From Thermoplasmata archaeon M9B2D (GTDB taxonomy: Archaea > Thermoplasmatota > E2 > DHVEG-1): a DNA stretch of 7,136 nucleotides. How positions within the stretch are numbered: the stretch's first letter is position 1; every line of letters begins with the position of its first letter. The stretch covers positions 1-7,136 of the forward strand of contig MUGD01000098.1 of the NCBI GenBank assembly GCA_002900555.1, given 5' to 3'. Positions 1-5,945 of the stretch are shown piece after piece. The notes under the pieces were generated by a model. That model was given only the letters and a program-made list of their open reading frames with translations, was not told the DNA's origin and ran no database searches. The translations under genes were made by a program, and so were the position numbers.

Positions 1-139
1 CCTCCTTAGAAACCACCTCAAACTCAGGCAGACTCACATCATCACCAGAAGAAGAAGCCGCCACAGGAGACACCTCCTCCTCAACCGACTGCACCACCGG
101 CTCCTCAGAAACCTCCTTAGAAACCACCTCAAACTCAGG
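1..139 (-). repeat. 28-bp direct repeat inside the PAS protein tail (two copies, 111-bp period)
   Basis: Bases 1-28 and 112-139 are identical (both begin CCTCCTTAGAAACCACCTCA). The 111-base spacing equals exactly 37 codons, so the repeat keeps frame and encodes PEFEVVSKE twice. The preceding residues also resemble each other (SSKGDVVS and SSSGDDVSL). Because copy one touches the window edge, more units may follow. Such in-frame repeats usually change copy number by slippage or recombination. Confidence 0.85.
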
Positions 140-574
140 GGAAACCACATCTCCCTTAGAAGAAGCAACCTTGGGAGTAAATATCTCTGATGATTGGCTT
201 GATACTGCTTCGGTTTGCAACGGTTTTCCAAAAATGCAGATGTTCTTTACTGTCCCATATTCATCTTTTACGAGAAAACCAGTCCAGGTTATCGTACGAA
301 TCTGATCATCTTTCGTTTTTAAAGGAAGGACAAAATTTTCAATCCAGGTAGTATGCTGAATCGAATCAAGAAGATCCCTCCATTGTCTTGTCGACTCTGC
401 AGGGACCATTATCTCAATAAATTTTTTATGTATCATCTCATCTCTTGTAAATCCTGTAAGACGCTTGCTTTCTTCATTACATTGAATAATTTCCTTATCA
501 AGATTAAGGAAAAGTATCAAATCTTGATCTGAATCAGTATATTCTTTCTTATCTATGATAGGGATTACGCTCAT
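1..574 (-). CDS. PAS-domain protein with acidic repetitive tail (partial, C-terminus off the left edge)
   Basis: The reverse strand is open from an ATG at 574-572 to base 1, giving 191 residues with no stop. Residues about 15-118 look like a PAS sensor domain: LFLNLDKEIIQCNEESKRLT followed by GFTRDEM is the usual PAS opening, and KTKDDQIRTITWTGFLVKD with a following I-C-I-F strand is the usual PAS end. PAS domains sense small ligands, redox state or partner proteins. No membrane segment is visible, so it is probably cytosolic. From about residue 139 the protein becomes a Glu/Val/Ser-rich tail in which PEFEVVSKE occurs twice, 37 residues apart. The tail uses GAG, GTG and TCT heavily, unlike the PAS part. 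No kinase domain is visible, but one could lie off the edge. The gene is divergent from the archaellum operon, so a signalling or regulatory link is plausible but only inferred. The start is uncertain: GGAG directly abuts the ATG at 574, and a better start at 621 lies in another frame. Confidence 0.8.
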   Translation of the reverse strand, partial: MSVIPIIDKKEYTDSDQDLILFLNLDKEIIQCNEESKRLTGFTRDEMIHKKFIEIMVPAESTRQWRDLLDSIQHTTWIENFVLPLKTKDDQIRTITWTGFLVKDEYGTVKNICIFGKPLQTEAVSSQSSEIFTPKVASSKGDVVSPEFEVVSKEVSEEPVVQSVEEEVSPVAASSSGDDVSLPEFEVVSKE

Positions 575-621
575 CTCCAAACCAACAGGAAGAATTTCAA
601 CCTCGTATGTTTTTCTATCAT
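571..621 (-). other. Out-of-frame 5' extension of the PAS gene, or a 16-residue leader ORF
   Basis: An ATG at 621-619 sits 7 bases after a GGTGA Shine-Dalgarno site. It reads 16 codons (MIEKHTRLKFFLLVWR) and stops at a TGA (573-571) that overlaps the ATG of the PAS frame as ATGA. If one extra A were present in the five-base A run (610-614 on this strand), the same start would read MIEKTYEVEILPVGLEM and continue straight into the PAS protein. The PAS frame itself is open upstream of 574, back to a stop near 626, but has no ATG there. Two readings therefore fit: a one-base deletion or sequencing error in the true 5' end, or a leader peptide coupled to the PAS gene by stop-start overlap. I favour the frameshift slightly, because the shifted peptide looks protein-like. 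Confidence 0.5.
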
Positions 622-628
622 TTCTCTA

Positions 629-633
629 TCACC
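629..633 (-). promoter_or_regulatory. Shine-Dalgarno site for the PAS gene or leader ORF
   Basis: On the reverse strand GGTGA, a perfect piece of the archaeal GGAGGTGA consensus, lies 7 bases before the ATG at 621. By contrast the in-frame PAS ATG at 574 has GGAG immediately touching it, which is poor spacing. This site is the main reason to suspect that translation begins at 621. Confidence 0.5.
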
Positions 634-643
634 TGATTATTTT

Positions 644-676
644 AAAACGTTTTGTTTTAACAAAAATTAACAAAAA
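644..676. promoter_or_regulatory. AT-rich palindrome and tandem repeat, possible operator
   Basis: AAAACGTTTT (644-653) is a perfect 10-bp palindrome. It is followed by two head-to-tail copies of TTAACAAAAA (657-666 and 667-676). They lie just upstream of the divergent PAS gene. This could be a transcription-factor site, but AT-rich intergenic DNA produces such patterns by chance, so the call is weak. Confidence 0.25.
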
Positions 677-866
677 AATACAACACACGAATAACTATTC
701 CTGGGGTATAGTCCGAAAAAAGTAGATAACAGACATGGTTCCATAATAAAAATGCATAGAAGAAAATGAATCATTACTTCTCGTCCTTACATAGAAATCA
801 GAGGTTGTTCATATGATAAAACAAAATGAAACCTGTTACATAGCGAAGTCTATATTCCTATGACAT

Positions 867-882
867 AAAAGTATAAATATAC
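867..882 (+). promoter_or_regulatory. TATA box and BRE for the archaellum operon
   Basis: TATAAATA at 872-879, preceded by the purine-rich AAAAG (867-871) that suits a BRE, matches the archaeal core promoter. Transcription would start about 25 bases downstream, near 903, leaving a leader of about 45 bases with a strong Shine-Dalgarno site before the TTG start of arlC. It is the only good TATA box before the + strand operon. Confidence 0.65.
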
Positions 883-929
883 GATTAGTGTTGATATGCT
901 TGGGATTCAACTAGAGGTTCGGAAAATAC

Positions 930-936
930 GGAGGGG
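930..936 (+). promoter_or_regulatory. Shine-Dalgarno site that supports the TTG start of arlC
   Basis: GGAGGGG lies 11 bases before the TTG at 948. The frame is open upstream to a TAG at 912-914 but contains no ATG, GTG or TTG there, so this site and the TTG together fix the start. Confidence 0.7.
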
Positions 937-947
937 TACAAATAAAG

Positions 948-1691
948 TTGAAATTAGAAAAAGAACAACCTACACATTCTAATGACGATGTACCAAGTCA
1001 TATCCAGAAGGCCGCTGATGTAACAAAACCACTACCACCGGGAGAACAAAAGGAGAAAAGACCCGAACCAGAGCGGAAACTTATTAAATTTGATACACCG
1101 GAAAAACCTGCCACAATCAAGGTTGAAAATACATCGATTGTGACAAAGGCTGGAGGGGATAAAACTCCTAGCGCAGCAGTAGACATCGCACGAGAAGAGC
1201 TAGAGCAACGACGGACCATGCTCCAAAACATAAAAGATTTTGATTTTCAAATCAAAAAAAATCAAGAAGATATCAACAACATTGCCAATAAAGTCGAAAG
1301 TCTCTCAAAGGACCTTGATGATCTTGTAAGTTTATACGAAATCGTCTCGGAACAGATGAATCCGTTTGTAGGATTATCAAAGGTCACTAAAAAAAGATTA
1401 GATGCTTTAGAGAACATTATTAAGGAGGTAGAGGGGGTAAAAACAAAAATAGGCGATATTGAAGCTATAGTTGAGAATACAACTATTTCAGAAAAAAGAA
1501 ACAATACACTAACACCAAGTAAAAGCCCTCTTAATGTCTCATCAACACAATCAACAGGAGGGCGATTGTCAGTCACCGCAGAAATAACAGACAATGAGGT
1601 AGATGATCTTCTCAATAGATCACTGGAATCACTACTGATGGAACAGAAGATTGACACTATTATCAATGAATTTTTCATAAATTTAAAATAA
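948..1691 (+). CDS. arlC: Archaellum motor-associated coiled-coil protein ArlC (FlaC)
   Basis: This 247-residue protein starts at TTG behind a good GGAGGGG site. Residues 1-80 are charged and Pro-rich, probably disordered. Residues about 81-125 form a coiled coil that runs into LVSLYEIVSEQMNPFVG (126-142), the hallmark of the FlaC family (SLYE-V-Q-NPFVG). A second helix spans about 145-178, followed by a Ser/Thr/Asn-rich linker and a terminal acidic helix (about 214-247). Family knowledge: ArlC, with ArlD/E, forms the cytosolic ring under the motor and passes chemotaxis signals to the switch. Many euryarchaea carry FlaC fused to a FlaD/E domain; this one has no FlaD/E domain, which is instead on the next gene, 31 bases downstream. 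It is the first gene after the operon promoter. The family call is firm; the role of the long N-terminal region is unknown. Confidence 0.85.
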   Translation: MKLEKEQPTHSNDDVPSHIQKAADVTKPLPPGEQKEKRPEPERKLIKFDTPEKPATIKVENTSIVTKAGGDKTPSAAVDIAREELEQRRTMLQNIKDFDFQIKKNQEDINNIANKVESLSKDLDDLVSLYEIVSEQMNPFVGLSKVTKKRLDALENIIKEVEGVKTKIGDIEAIVENTTISEKRNNTLTPSKSPLNVSSTQSTGGRLSVTAEITDNEVDDLLNRSLESLLMEQKIDTIINEFFINLK

Positions 1692-1722
1692 AGGAAATCC
1701 GTTCATAGAAAGGAGAAGGTGG

Positions 1723-2535
1723 ATGAGCGAAGGAGATAAAAACCAGCAAGAAAAACTCCTTGACGAATTTGAGGTAAATATAGAATTAACTACCATTGTT
1801 GAACAAAAGATCCTACCTCAAAAAATCGTACAACGAATTAAAGAGAAATTAAAGGAAAAACACATCAAAATCACAAAAAACCAATTATATAAATTGGTGG
1901 AGAAAATTCATACTGCATTACAAAATTATACACCGTACATGACAAGTCCACCTGAACAACTAAAGATCAGAGGAGAGAGAAAAACCTTACCAGACCCGAC
2001 TTTACAGACAACCGATATGAATAAACTCATTGAAGCAGTAGAACAACTCAATCAACGTATTAAAACAATTGAGGAGAATCAACTGCACGGCGTAAAAGGA
2101 GTCACCGGTAGACTTGTTAAGACAACAGACATGAAAACCCTTGATTCAATAGGCGTTTTCGGAGAATCCATACAACCCTTACAACACATTCCAAACAATC
2201 CAGAAAGTATTGTGGTCATCATGAAATGGCTTCAATATCTCGTTGATAGAATCGGGAAAAATAATCTTGCTGATGCCCTAGGGTATTATGTTGACATCGG
2301 CTGGATCTCCGAAGACGTCCGATTCGATCTAATCAACTATTCAAAAGGGATAACAGAAGACCAGATACAAACACAGGCAACTCACCCCAATCTTCCAGCG
2401 AAAGACCACCTCCAGTCGTTACTATTCATCCAGAAGATACGAGGAGTACAATTAGACGATCGGTTCCTTAATAAAATAGAACGGGACATGGAGAAGATAG
2501 TCAGAAGCCTTGAGGTGCACCAAGAAGAAAAATAA
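1723..2535 (+). CDS. arlD: Archaellum motor-associated protein ArlD/E (FlaD/FlaE domain)
   Basis: The 270-residue protein starts at ATG after a purine-rich GGAGAAGGTGG tract. Its N-terminal helical part (about 20-68: ILPQKIVQRIKEKLKEKHIK, then ITKNQL and LVEKI) matches the N-terminal region of FlaD proteins. A short coiled coil lies at about 97-120 (NKLIEAVEQLNQRIKTIEEN). Residues about 145-235 form the FlaD/E domain: IPNNPESIVVIMKWLQYLVD, then RIGKNNLADALGYYVDIGWI and SEDVR, the most recognisable block of the family. The C-terminal 35 residues are charged and helical. Having both the FlaD-like N-terminus and the FlaD/E domain favours ArlD over ArlE. In the cell it should assemble with ArlC in the cytosolic ring and receive input from CheF/CheY. 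Co-transcription with arlC is suggested by the 31-base gap. Confidence 0.88.
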   Translation: MSEGDKNQQEKLLDEFEVNIELTTIVEQKILPQKIVQRIKEKLKEKHIKITKNQLYKLVEKIHTALQNYTPYMTSPPEQLKIRGERKTLPDPTLQTTDMNKLIEAVEQLNQRIKTIEENQLHGVKGVTGRLVKTTDMKTLDSIGVFGESIQPLQHIPNNPESIVVIMKWLQYLVDRIGKNNLADALGYYVDIGWISEDVRFDLINYSKGITEDQIQTQATHPNLPAKDHLQSLLFIQKIRGVQLDDRFLNKIERDMEKIVRSLEVHQEEK

Positions 2536-2639
2536 AAGGACAAGAGAAAACAACCTATAGTATAATTCTGAACAATTACATATCATTTGTCAGATTCGAT
2601 GGATGCACATCCATAGAACTCACTAAGAGGGATAAAAAG
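2536..2639 (+). promoter_or_regulatory. arlD-arlF spacer with hairpin and weak TATA-like element
   Basis: This is the longest gap inside the operon. It holds a short perfect hairpin at 2599-2614 (ATGGAT, loop GCAC, ATCCAT) and, upstream, the AT-rich CTATAGTATAAT (2555-2566) that could serve as a weak internal TATA box. The hairpin would fall in the leader of such a transcript and ends 12 bases before the Shine-Dalgarno site (GAGGGAT, 2627-2633) of arlF. It may be an RNA processing or internal start region; it could also be plain spacer. Confidence 0.3.
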
Positions 2640-3065
2640 ATGGGGTTCTCAACAATAGCGGCAGCTGCTATTCTAGGAGTTACATTATGTATGGCTGTTG
2701 AAATAATCACAACTGACCTTCTTCCGACCATCGAGGATATCAATGCATCCTATGGGACAATGAAGGACAGAATCCAAGAGCAACTTCAGACCGATATCGC
2801 TGTCACCACGGTCACACGACTAGATAACGGAACCGAGTACACATATAACATCTCAGTGCAAAATACTGGCAGTAGGACCCTTCCCACCGATAATTTTATG
2901 ATTTTAATAAACGGATCTGAGAGTCAATTCACCTGTTCTCATCAGTATCTATATCCTGAAAATATCGTTCAATTTCAAGTTGTAAGTCAGGCAAGTGGAG
3001 GAGAAAATCGAATAAAGGTAATTACAAACAATGGGATAGCTGCGTACTATACCTATAGAGAATGA
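2640..3065 (+). CDS. arlF: Archaellum stator-like membrane protein ArlF (FlaF)
   Basis: The 141-residue protein begins MGFSTIAAAAILGVTLCMAV: a hydrophobic N-terminal helix at about 3-27 that anchors it in the membrane, without a prepilin-peptidase-type charged leader. Next comes an amphipathic stretch (about 28-55) ending in LQTDIAV, then a beta-rich domain with YNISVQNTGSRTLPTDNFMI and a following LINGSE, the immunoglobulin-like fold shared by FlaF, FlaG and archaellins. Four N-glycosylation sequons (N35, N63, N70, N91) fit an extracellular position. Family knowledge: ArlF binds the S-layer and helps hold the stator. The Shine-Dalgarno site GAGGGAT lies 6 bases before the ATG. ArlF and ArlG are similar in design; I call this one F because the neighbouring gene has the stronger FlaG signature. 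The family pair is firm, the F/G split less so. Confidence 0.8.
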   Translation: MGFSTIAAAAILGVTLCMAVEIITTDLLPTIEDINASYGTMKDRIQEQLQTDIAVTTVTRLDNGTEYTYNISVQNTGSRTLPTDNFMILINGSESQFTCSHQYLYPENIVQFQVVSQASGGENRIKVITNNGIAAYYTYRE

Positions 3066-3074
3066 GGGAAAAAA

Positions 3075-3515
3075 ATGGGATTTAGTCTAACCGGGACGCA
3101 TGTAATCTTCTTTATCGCAGCAGTGATTGTTGCAGGTATGGTATCAGGTGTTTTTATTGCGGTCACAATGGATATCACGACCAGTCTTTCCAATCGTGGA
3201 AGCCGCGTCATAGAACAGCTTAACACAGATTTTGAAATCATCAATGATCCTAACATAATCCCGATGGACGGAGCATATTACATCTTTTATGTAAAAAACA
3301 TTGGGGGCACGCGGTTAACCACGACGAATCAGACGTTTCAGGTGTTTATCGACGGGGAGCTTATTGGGATTTCACAGTATTATTTCAAGAATACTTCGAT
3401 TCCTGTTGAGGAAGTGACCTCTCTGTATGTGAATACGACTTTCGCCACGGGAGATCATACATTACGCGTTGTAGGACCACAAGCGGTAGATAAAGATTTC
3501 ACATTTATGAAATAA
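3075..3515 (+). CDS. arlG: Archaellum stator-like membrane protein ArlG (FlaG)
   Basis: The 146-residue protein has an N-terminal membrane helix (about 8-30, VIFFIAAVIVAGMVSGVFIA), then a helix with NRGSRVIEQLNTDFEIINDP, whose TD-EIINDP ending is typical of FlaG. A beta-rich extracellular domain follows (YYIFYVKNIGGTRL, FQVFIDGE, and so on), with three sequons (N85, N106, N120). Family knowledge: ArlG forms filaments capped by ArlF in the periplasm-like space and works as part of the stator against which the archaellum turns. The start lies 9 bases after the arlF stop, and its Shine-Dalgarno site (GAGGG, 3064-3068) overlaps that stop, so the two genes are probably translationally linked and made in matched amounts. 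Confidence 0.85.
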   Translation: MGFSLTGTHVIFFIAAVIVAGMVSGVFIAVTMDITTSLSNRGSRVIEQLNTDFEIINDPNIIPMDGAYYIFYVKNIGGTRLTTTNQTFQVFIDGELIGISQYYFKNTSIPVEEVTSLYVNTTFATGDHTLRVVGPQAVDKDFTFMK

Positions 3516-3542
3516 AATAAAAAAAAGGAAGACTGAACTAAA

Positions 3543-4256
3543 ATGGAAGGAGTTAAATCCATCATCCTGGAAAGAAAAGGAGAAAAAGATGGATTTGCAG
3601 AACGATTTGGACAGGTTATCCCAAACGGTTCCTTGATATTTATCGAAGGAAAAGAAGGAACCGGTAAAAGTATTTTCTGCCAGCGGTTTTGCTACAGTCT
3701 GTTGAGAAATGGCGGCTCATGTTCTTATGTATCGACACAATTCACCATAAAGAGTTTCCTCCGACAGACCGCATCGGTTGGATACGATGTCAGAAAATAC
3801 CTCATGGCTGGAAAACTGTTATTTGTCTCGACCGAGGTGACACTTGCAGAAACACTGCCTCGAAAAACATTCCTTGAACGGCTCATCACAAGCAGAAAAC
3901 TGTTTGACCCTGAAATCATCGTTATCGATTCGCTCTCAACCCTGTTAAAAGACAGCCTCACCAATGAAAATCTGACAGATTTAACAAATTTTTTCAATCG
4001 ACTGACCGGATGTGGAAAAATTATTTTCATTACCGCAAACCCAACAGAATGGTCCACAGAAATCCATAACACGTTCCGAATGATAACAACCATTCATTTT
4101 CGGACATCTCGGGAGACAGCACCAGGCATCGGGATAGTATACAATATGTATCTTGAGAAATTCAATGGGGCACGATATAAATACGACCCGGTGACCAGGT
4201 TCTCAGTCCGACCGAACGTTGGTTTGACTATTGAATCAAGCGGCGTTGCATTTTAA
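3543..4256 (+). CDS. arlH: Archaellum accessory ATPase ArlH (FlaH, KaiC/RecA-like)
   Basis: The 237-residue protein is close to the family's usual length. A Walker A motif, GKEGTGKS (36-43), follows LIFIE; Walker B is PEIIVIDSLSTLL, with the acidic D129. A strand with GKIIFITANPTEW (about 148-160) follows, and the C-terminal TRFSVRPNVGLTIESSGVA is the usual FlaH ending. Family knowledge: ArlH is a RecA/KaiC-like protein that binds but barely hydrolyses ATP. It forms a ring inside the ArlC/D/E scaffold and contacts ArlI; nucleotide or phosphorylation state is thought to act as a switch. It lies 27 bases after arlG, with an AAGGAAG site (3525-3531) 11 bases before the ATG. Its TAA is the first part of the TAAGGAGGGG ribosome site of the next gene, so coupling to arlI is likely. 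Confidence 0.92.
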   Translation: MEGVKSIILERKGEKDGFAERFGQVIPNGSLIFIEGKEGTGKSIFCQRFCYSLLRNGGSCSYVSTQFTIKSFLRQTASVGYDVRKYLMAGKLLFVSTEVTLAETLPRKTFLERLITSRKLFDPEIIVIDSLSTLLKDSLTNENLTDLTNFFNRLTGCGKIIFITANPTEWSTEIHNTFRMITTIHFRTSRETAPGIGIVYNMYLEKFNGARYKYDPVTRFSVRPNVGLTIESSGVAF

Positions 4257-4263
4257 GGAGGGG
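4257..4263 (+). promoter_or_regulatory. Shine-Dalgarno site that sets the start of the first arlI
   Basis: GGAGGGG directly follows the arlH stop codon and lies 6 bases before ATG 4270. The frame is open back to an ATG at 4231 within arlH, but that one has no such site before it, so 4270 is the better start. Confidence 0.75.
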
Positions 4264-4269
4264 AAAGGG

Positions 4270-5898
4270 ATGACGAGGATGGACCAAAAAGAGGAAGACA
4301 AAATCATCAGAGAGAATCCCCATCTTAAGATGTACCTTGACGAGATACGGAATAAGATGCAATTTCCTATTTTTTATAGTAAATTACCTCGGGATTTAAA
4401 GGACGAAAAATATCCAAATGTTATTTATCCGACGAAAGGAGCGGTGTTTATCCATATCTATCGTACAAAGGACATGATAGGAAATGAGTACTATGCGATA
4501 GAACCTAACCTCAATGAAAAAGAAACAGTAAAACGCGATCAGATTCTTGATTTGATGTATGAGAAGGCGCCATTCTGGAAGACGGTTAGAAGCGATGAGG
4601 AACTTAAAGAAGGTATCCGATCACTGATGGATCAACTAACGATTATTGACGAACGTTCAGCAGGGGTTACGAAACTAACACATGGAAAAGTACGCTTGAC
4701 TGCTCTGGAAAAAAAGAATATCGAGTATGATATAACAAAAAACATCATTGGTGGGGGCCCCCTTGAACCATTCATGCGAGATCCATACCTAGAGGATATT
4801 CATATTATCACTGGAGAAAACGTTCATCTCATCCATAAGATTTTTGAGATGATAAAAACAAACATTTTTATCGATAAAGCCTGGGCGAACACATTTTCCC
4901 AAGAATTTAGTGAGAAAATCGGCAGCCCTGTAAGTGAAGGACAACCAATCGCAGATGGGACCCTTCCGGACGGTAGCAGAGTGAATATTATTCATAGTAA
5001 AGACGTCAGTTTGAAAGGTCCGACCATGACAATTCGGAAATTCAGCGAAACGCCTATCAGTGTCACGCAGTTGATTAACTGGGGGACGTTTGATTGCGGG
5101 GTCGCTGCGTATCTCTGGTTATGTCTCCAGTATGGGAGGAGTCTGTTTGTCTGTGGAGAGACCGCTTCTGGGAAAACCACGACAGCTAATGCCATCATCC
5201 CATTCATTCCACCTGAGAAGAAAATCTTCTCCGTTGAAAACACCCCTGAGGTTCAAGTCCCTCATGCGGTATGGCAGCAGTTGTTGACGAAATCCACAGG
5301 TCCAAAGGAAGGACACATCGAGCTTGAGGACCTTCTTCGGGCAGGTCTTCGATCACGACCAGATTATATCATCCCTGGGGAAACCCGAGGAATCGAAGGG
5401 CGTGTCGTCTTTCAAGCAATGCAGACCGGACATCCTGTCATTACAACGTTTCATGCAGGGAGTGTCACCAAAGTGATTCAGCGATTTACCGGCCATCCTA
5501 TTAACATTCCAAAATCGTTTATGGATAACCTTGATGTTGTTCTCATTCAAATGGCCGTTGAACGGAAAGGCAAACGTATTCGACGGGTGTTGTCTGTTGA
5601 TGAGGTGGAAGGATACAACAAAGAGGTCGATGGGATCATGTCCCGGAAGGCTTTTGAATGGAATGCGGTCGACGACACCCATGCGTTTAAAGCAAATAGG
5701 AACAGTTACACCCTGGAATCGCGCATTGCAAAAATGGCTGGATTGACCGACCCAATGCAAATCTATGATGAATTTGACCGTAGGAAACATATCCTTGAGC
5801 GTATGCTTGAGGAAAAAATCTTTGATTACTATGAAGTCGTTCAATTCATCTGGACTTTCTATAGAGAAGGCGAAAAAGCGTTGCCTATTTCAATCTAA
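4270..5898 (+). CDS. arlI: Archaellum motor ATPase ArlI (FlaI), first copy
   Basis: The 542-residue protein starts at ATG 4270, chosen from the GGAGGGG site 6 bases upstream. The N-terminal half (to about 280) matches FlaI: YPNVIYPTKGAVFIHIYRTK, then GGGPLEPFMRDPYLEDIHII and PVSEGQP-ADGTLPDGSRVN. The C-terminal half is a secretion-type (GspE/VirB11) ATPase: Walker A GETASGKT (296-303), Asp box VENTPEVQVPH with E323, Walker B DYIIPGE (365-371), then the His box TGHPVITTFHAGS (H388, H395). Family knowledge: hexameric ArlI hydrolyses ATP to drive filament assembly and rotation through the platform ArlJ. The Asp box has Asn (N324) where VED is usual, and the P-loop begins GET instead of GGT. A homologue, not arlJ, follows. 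A type IV pilus ATPase is a possible alternative, but the archaellum neighbours make ArlI much more likely. Confidence 0.92.
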   Translation: MTRMDQKEEDKIIRENPHLKMYLDEIRNKMQFPIFYSKLPRDLKDEKYPNVIYPTKGAVFIHIYRTKDMIGNEYYAIEPNLNEKETVKRDQILDLMYEKAPFWKTVRSDEELKEGIRSLMDQLTIIDERSAGVTKLTHGKVRLTALEKKNIEYDITKNIIGGGPLEPFMRDPYLEDIHIITGENVHLIHKIFEMIKTNIFIDKAWANTFSQEFSEKIGSPVSEGQPIADGTLPDGSRVNIIHSKDVSLKGPTMTIRKFSETPISVTQLINWGTFDCGVAAYLWLCLQYGRSLFVCGETASGKTTTANAIIPFIPPEKKIFSVENTPEVQVPHAVWQQLLTKSTGPKEGHIELEDLLRAGLRSRPDYIIPGETRGIEGRVVFQAMQTGHPVITTFHAGSVTKVIQRFTGHPINIPKSFMDNLDVVLIQMAVERKGKRIRRVLSVDEVEGYNKEVDGIMSRKAFEWNAVDDTHAFKANRNSYTLESRIAKMAGLTDPMQIYDEFDRRKHILERMLEEKIFDYYEVVQFIWTFYREGEKALPISI

Positions 5899-5945
5899 AG
5901 AGAAAAAAAATGATATAAAACAGCTGAGGAAAAGGGAAGCAATCT

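Larger units (their letters stand above)
622..947. other. Divergent intergenic region between the PAS gene and the archaellum operon
   Basis: About 325 bases hold no convincing gene. The left part (637-680) is very AT-rich and contains a 10-bp palindrome and a short tandem repeat. On the reverse strand TTTAAAATA (638-646) could be a TATA box for the PAS gene, but it would put transcription start at about the 621 ATG, which sits badly with the GGTGA site there, so it is weak. The right part carries the operon promoter (872-879). A 16-codon ORF at 813-863 is rejected. No tRNA-like or strong terminator structure is visible. Confidence 0.6.

Noticed and set aside
34..231. Arg/Leu-rich reverse-strand ORF over the PAS tail
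   Set aside because: It is an out-of-frame reading of the repetitive PAS protein tail; the PAS frame on the same strand is open throughout and has a recognisable domain.
813..863. A 16-codon ORF (ATG at 813) in the intergenic region
   Set aside because: It has no Shine-Dalgarno site, is very short, has no recognisable content, and lies upstream of the TATA box.
1262..1678. 138-residue reverse-strand ORF opposite arlC
   Set aside because: Ser/Leu-rich reading typical of the complement of a coiled-coil gene; no ribosome site or motif.
2599..2614. Hairpin as an intrinsic terminator after arlD
   Set aside because: It has a short AT-rich stem and no following T run, and the genes continue in the same direction with a ribosome site just downstream.
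3725..4093. 122-residue reverse-strand ORF opposite arlH
   Set aside because: Antisense to the conserved Walker A-B core of ArlH, with no independent support.
4231..4269. An upstream ATG that would extend the first ArlI by 13 residues into arlH
   Set aside because: It lacks a ribosome site, whereas ATG 4270 has GGAGGGG 6 bases upstream, and the second copy begins at the matching place.
5353..5844. 163-residue reverse-strand ORF opposite arlI
   Set aside because: It lies wholly inside the well-supported ArlI ATPase domain and has no family features; antisense shadow.
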